Shown piece by piece: positions 15,601 through 16,438 of a stretch of 16,438 nt of DNA; the stretch's first letter is position 1, and each line of letters opens with the position of its first letter. The position numbers and the translations under genes are program-made. Location: the NCBI GenBank assembly GCA_041485845.1, contig JBGPKH010000140.1:1-16438 (forward strand), written 5' to 3'. This DNA is from OMOG01 sp041485845 (GTDB taxonomy: Bacteria; Acidobacteriota; Terriglobia; Bryobacterales; Bryobacteraceae). The notes below the pieces were generated by a model, which was not told the DNA's origin, made no database searches, and worked only from the letters and a program-made list of their open reading frames with translations.

Positions 15601-15699
15601 GTCGGTGATAGTCCCGGCGATGCGGCCCGAGTTCTCCTGGGCGAACCCTGCCACGGCGAGAACTAGTGCTAAGAGGAGCGAGGTGAGGGGCAAACCCAT
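12643..15699 (-). CDS. Oar-like TonB-dependent receptor with carboxypeptidase-regulatory domain
   Basis: The 1018-residue product starts at MGLPLTSLLLALVLAVAG, a signal peptide cleaved near A20/Q21; the frame is open to 15879, but the extra 60 residues put a hydrophilic stretch before the signal. Residues 25-105 are a CarboxypepD_reg fold (GRIAGTITDQTGAVVPDAKI, YAFPRLPIGVYSV). ETMEVAEAV could serve as a TonB box. The plug is at about 120-230 (AFVIDGVEVTDMF, EVQIKSGGFEAEYGGATGG), and the rest is a large beta barrel ending RLGASFNF, with the terminal Phe used by BAM. Such receptors take up large substrates such as glycans or peptides across the outer membrane; the substrate is unknown. No TonB/ExbBD or hydrolase gene is in the window. 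There is only weak ribosome-site evidence (AAGG). Confidence 0.92.
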   Translation of the reverse strand: MGLPLTSLLLALVLAVAGFAQENSGRIAGTITDQTGAVVPDAKITATSPTLPRAIETASDKLGWYAFPRLPIGVYSVAVAKQDFQTLRQHGIEVKLGSEITYNARLALGPVTETMEVAEAVGSLDVTSSQTSTNINLKDFDNLAKSRDYTSLLTIAPGVRLENRAGGGYGIQVDGASGAENAFVIDGVEVTDMFQGSLLGQYALPLQLVQEVQIKSGGFEAEYGGATGGVINIATRGGTNAYHGNVEFQFTNNRLNPRPRGYWQRSPAGLAEFYADKKDNYRSLWPGGRFGGPILRDRLLFTVAYEPTLLHTERTIAYASGTRQYLREDTQHYGLARLDFNPVQKWQFHTSWMWAPARSQGRLPSTDIRQSAPANDQSVLGGFVPSQSYTASASYFATSRVMLTARYGYRYLNQKDSNYGLPGDPWIHYLENTDKAPGVPAEFAGPNGYSNISNPFKTEKSIQTRHNVYLDGSIIASLAGQQHIIKAGYAINRMANNIVDDYPNGSFSIFWGDFFSRGSFSNVSGAYGYYQWDDGPRHNSQVTGHNQGFYLQDNWKAASTLTLNLGVRFENEFLPPYRKEQGGVKIANPVSFGWGEKVAPRLGAAWDVKGDGKWKVSGSFGMFYDVMKYEVARGAFGGETYFTSVYRLDSPNVKALSKANPGAAGALIVRTDNRLVPLNAAGELAGLDPDLKPYSTRQFIARIDRQLTNHISAGVRYTHNDLLHAVEDIGVLDAQENAAFIIGNPGEGRTRQDPQHILDGKTPNGQEFLVPKAKRQYDGVEFRLQGRLDRLMWTASYTWSRLYGNYSGLANSDESGRSVPGVTAAFDLPYYYFDSSGSQKNAYGPLATDRPHTLKWFGNYTLKTGAGETNFGLNQIAYSGLPDSSSVFYIAAPTFPFGRGDMGRTPVLTQTDLAVSQVVKTGEHTYLKFDANALNVCNQAAVISRVTQMNRGNTAISSQDLPVDQFFKGYDVRKFVFPGSLRPLWNPIYSLPGGHYSRGGAGAYQPGRTIRLGASFNF

Positions 15700-15948
15700 G
15701 CTGACCCGGCCTTGGAGATCCCGTTCGAGGCTGCCTGGCCTGATTTCGCTTTTACGGCCGGCGGCCAATTCCGCAGCGGGCATCGAGCCATGTCGATCAA
15801 GCACATCTGGAAAGCCCCAGGGAGTGGCCTCTGAGATGACCTTCATGATCCGAGAACCTATTACTTTCCGCATCATCAATGCCTGCGGCGGAAGCGATTG
15901 CCTTCGGGCTCCTGCAGGCTCTCAAGTATCGAGTTGAACGGACTCCAG

Positions 15949-15974
15949 TATACACGACCCATATACACGACCCA
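15949..15974. repeat. 13-bp perfect tandem repeat, two units
   Basis: TATACACGACCCA occurs twice in succession (15949-15961, 15962-15974). On the minus strand the left unit forms TGTATACT, whose TATACT is a 5/6 match to a -10 box about 250 nt ahead of the receptor ATG. It may be an operator or a replication slip. Confidence 0.6.
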
Positions 15975-16038
15975 TGCTGCAGGTGTTGCGGGCCACCGTG
16001 TTCCCGGGTTCGTGGGCGCCATTGAAAACCTGGTTGGG

Positions 16039-16088
16039 AACCGGCGGCGGGTTGTAGCCCGCCGGTTGCGCCGGTAAACAACCGGCGC
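16039..16088. repeat. Two adjacent GC-rich hairpins, REP-like
   Basis: AACCGGCGG (16039-16047) pairs with CCGCCGGTT (16059-16067); the same arm can instead pair GGCGGG with CCCGCC around TTGTAG. Directly next to it GCGCCGGT (16068-16075) pairs with ACCGGCGC (16081-16088) around AAACA. The core CCGG-CG occurs in several orientations. There is no T-tract, so REP-like palindromes are more likely than a terminator. Confidence 0.55.
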
Positions 16089-16173
16089 TCAGCTTGACAA
16101 GCGCCACAAGCGAGTCCCGCCTCCCACTTCCCCAAACGGCCAAGCACCCGCCATTGCCGCAATTGCGTGAGTA

Positions 16174-16437
16174 AAGCAGTTGTTGCGTCCCCGGCGGCGT
16201 TTGTTTGGGGCGGTCCTCGTCCTTGACCCGATGCTTCCCGCGCACCTGGGGCAGGTGTTCCCGTAACCGTTCGCCGGTCTCCGGGTGCAGCAGCCGGACG
16301 TGCCGGAGATCCCATTGCACCTGTACTTGCCGGCCGATCCAGCCCGGCGGCGCCCCGTAATAGGCGGCATCGACTTCCACGCAGCCATCCAGATTTACCG
16401 TGCGCTGACCATATTGGTAGTAGCGGAAAGGCTCGAC
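16174..16437 (-). mobile_element. istA: IS21-family transposase IstA, C-terminal fragment
   Basis: From the right edge the minus strand reads RYYQYGQRTVNLDGCVEVDA, then AYYGAPPGWIGRQVQVQWD and KDEDRPKQTPPGTQQLL. This is the segment after the DDE catalytic core in IstA proteins of IS21-like elements. Homology stops at about 16174. The frame continues for 80 codons of unrelated sequence, and no IstB ATPase follows, so the element is broken on this side. Whether the N-terminal HTH and catalytic core are intact lies outside the window. Confidence 0.8.
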
Positions 16438-16438
16438 C

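Larger units (their letters stand above)
15700..16173. other. Intergenic region with repeats, no gene seen
   Basis: Between the receptor and the IS21 fragment I find no protein with family features. Open frames here are GC-rich shadows. The region holds the receptor's leader, a 13-bp tandem repeat (15949-15974) with a minus-strand TATACT, and a pair of strong hairpins (16039-16088). The receptor promoter must lie here, but I cannot place it with confidence. Confidence 0.55.

Noticed and set aside
15922..16173. Continuation of the IstA frame as part of the transposase
   Set aside because: After PPGTQQLL the residues no longer resemble IstA; the frame is open only by GC-rich chance.
1..16438. 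CRISPR arrays, tRNA or rRNA genes
   Set aside because: No regularly spaced repeats of CRISPR length and no recognisable tRNA or rRNA sequence were found by reading both strands.

Overview
The window looks like an accessory stretch of a high-GC Acidobacteriota chromosome, most likely from the Solibacter/Bryobacter branch. The reasons are family combinations that I know to be expanded there: a winged-helix regulator fused through one membrane helix to a TolB/PD40 propeller, an ECF sigma factor placed before a PD40-containing Ser/Thr kinase, a large Oar-like TonB-dependent receptor with a carboxypeptidase-regulatory domain, an ADOP/MacB permease remnant, a PEP-CTERM remnant and an IS21 remnant. 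The taxonomic call is inference from gene content only.

Layout. 1-178: non-coding, with three small perfect hairpins. 179-518: a direct repeat carrying the 3' part of a DinB gene; its diverged partner is at 6115-6454. 613-2733 (minus): the winged-helix/PD40 membrane regulator. 2734-2885: a divergent control region with a 10-bp-phased TTTCAG triplet and a GTAGCGCTAC palindrome. 2886-4597 (plus): a tightly coupled four-gene operon. Its first three products share four copies of an unrecognised ~31-residue coiled-coil-like unit; the fourth is a HEAT-like protein. 4694-4967: a near-identical second copy of the control region plus the first 48 codons of the regulator (now a pseudogene), followed by a 309-residue unknown protein (5045-5974). 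6000-6113: an orphan PEP-CTERM sorting signal that ends at a repeat boundary. 6188-8040 (minus): a FAD/BBE oxidoreductase coupled to a DinB protein. 8061-8348: an ADOP permease fragment. 8468-12638 (plus): ECF sigma factor, secreted HExxH putative peptidase and PD40 Ser/Thr kinase. 12643-15699 (minus): a TonB-dependent receptor convergent with the kinase, 4 bp apart. 15700-16173: hairpins and a short tandem repeat. 16174-16437: an IS21 IstA fragment running off the right edge.

How it may work. The left half looks like a duplicated module: a membrane-anchored sensor/regulator divergent from small effector genes, with one control element now in front of two different effector sets (coiled-coil plus HEAT operon; 309-aa protein). 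One intact regulator could control both; this is inference. The right half has two envelope-signalling units typical of these bacteria. Several gene fragments sitting at repeat edges show that the region has been rearranged repeatedly. The most novel item is the 2886-4597 operon with its repeated W-x3-L-[SC]-x-Q-[VA] helix unit.
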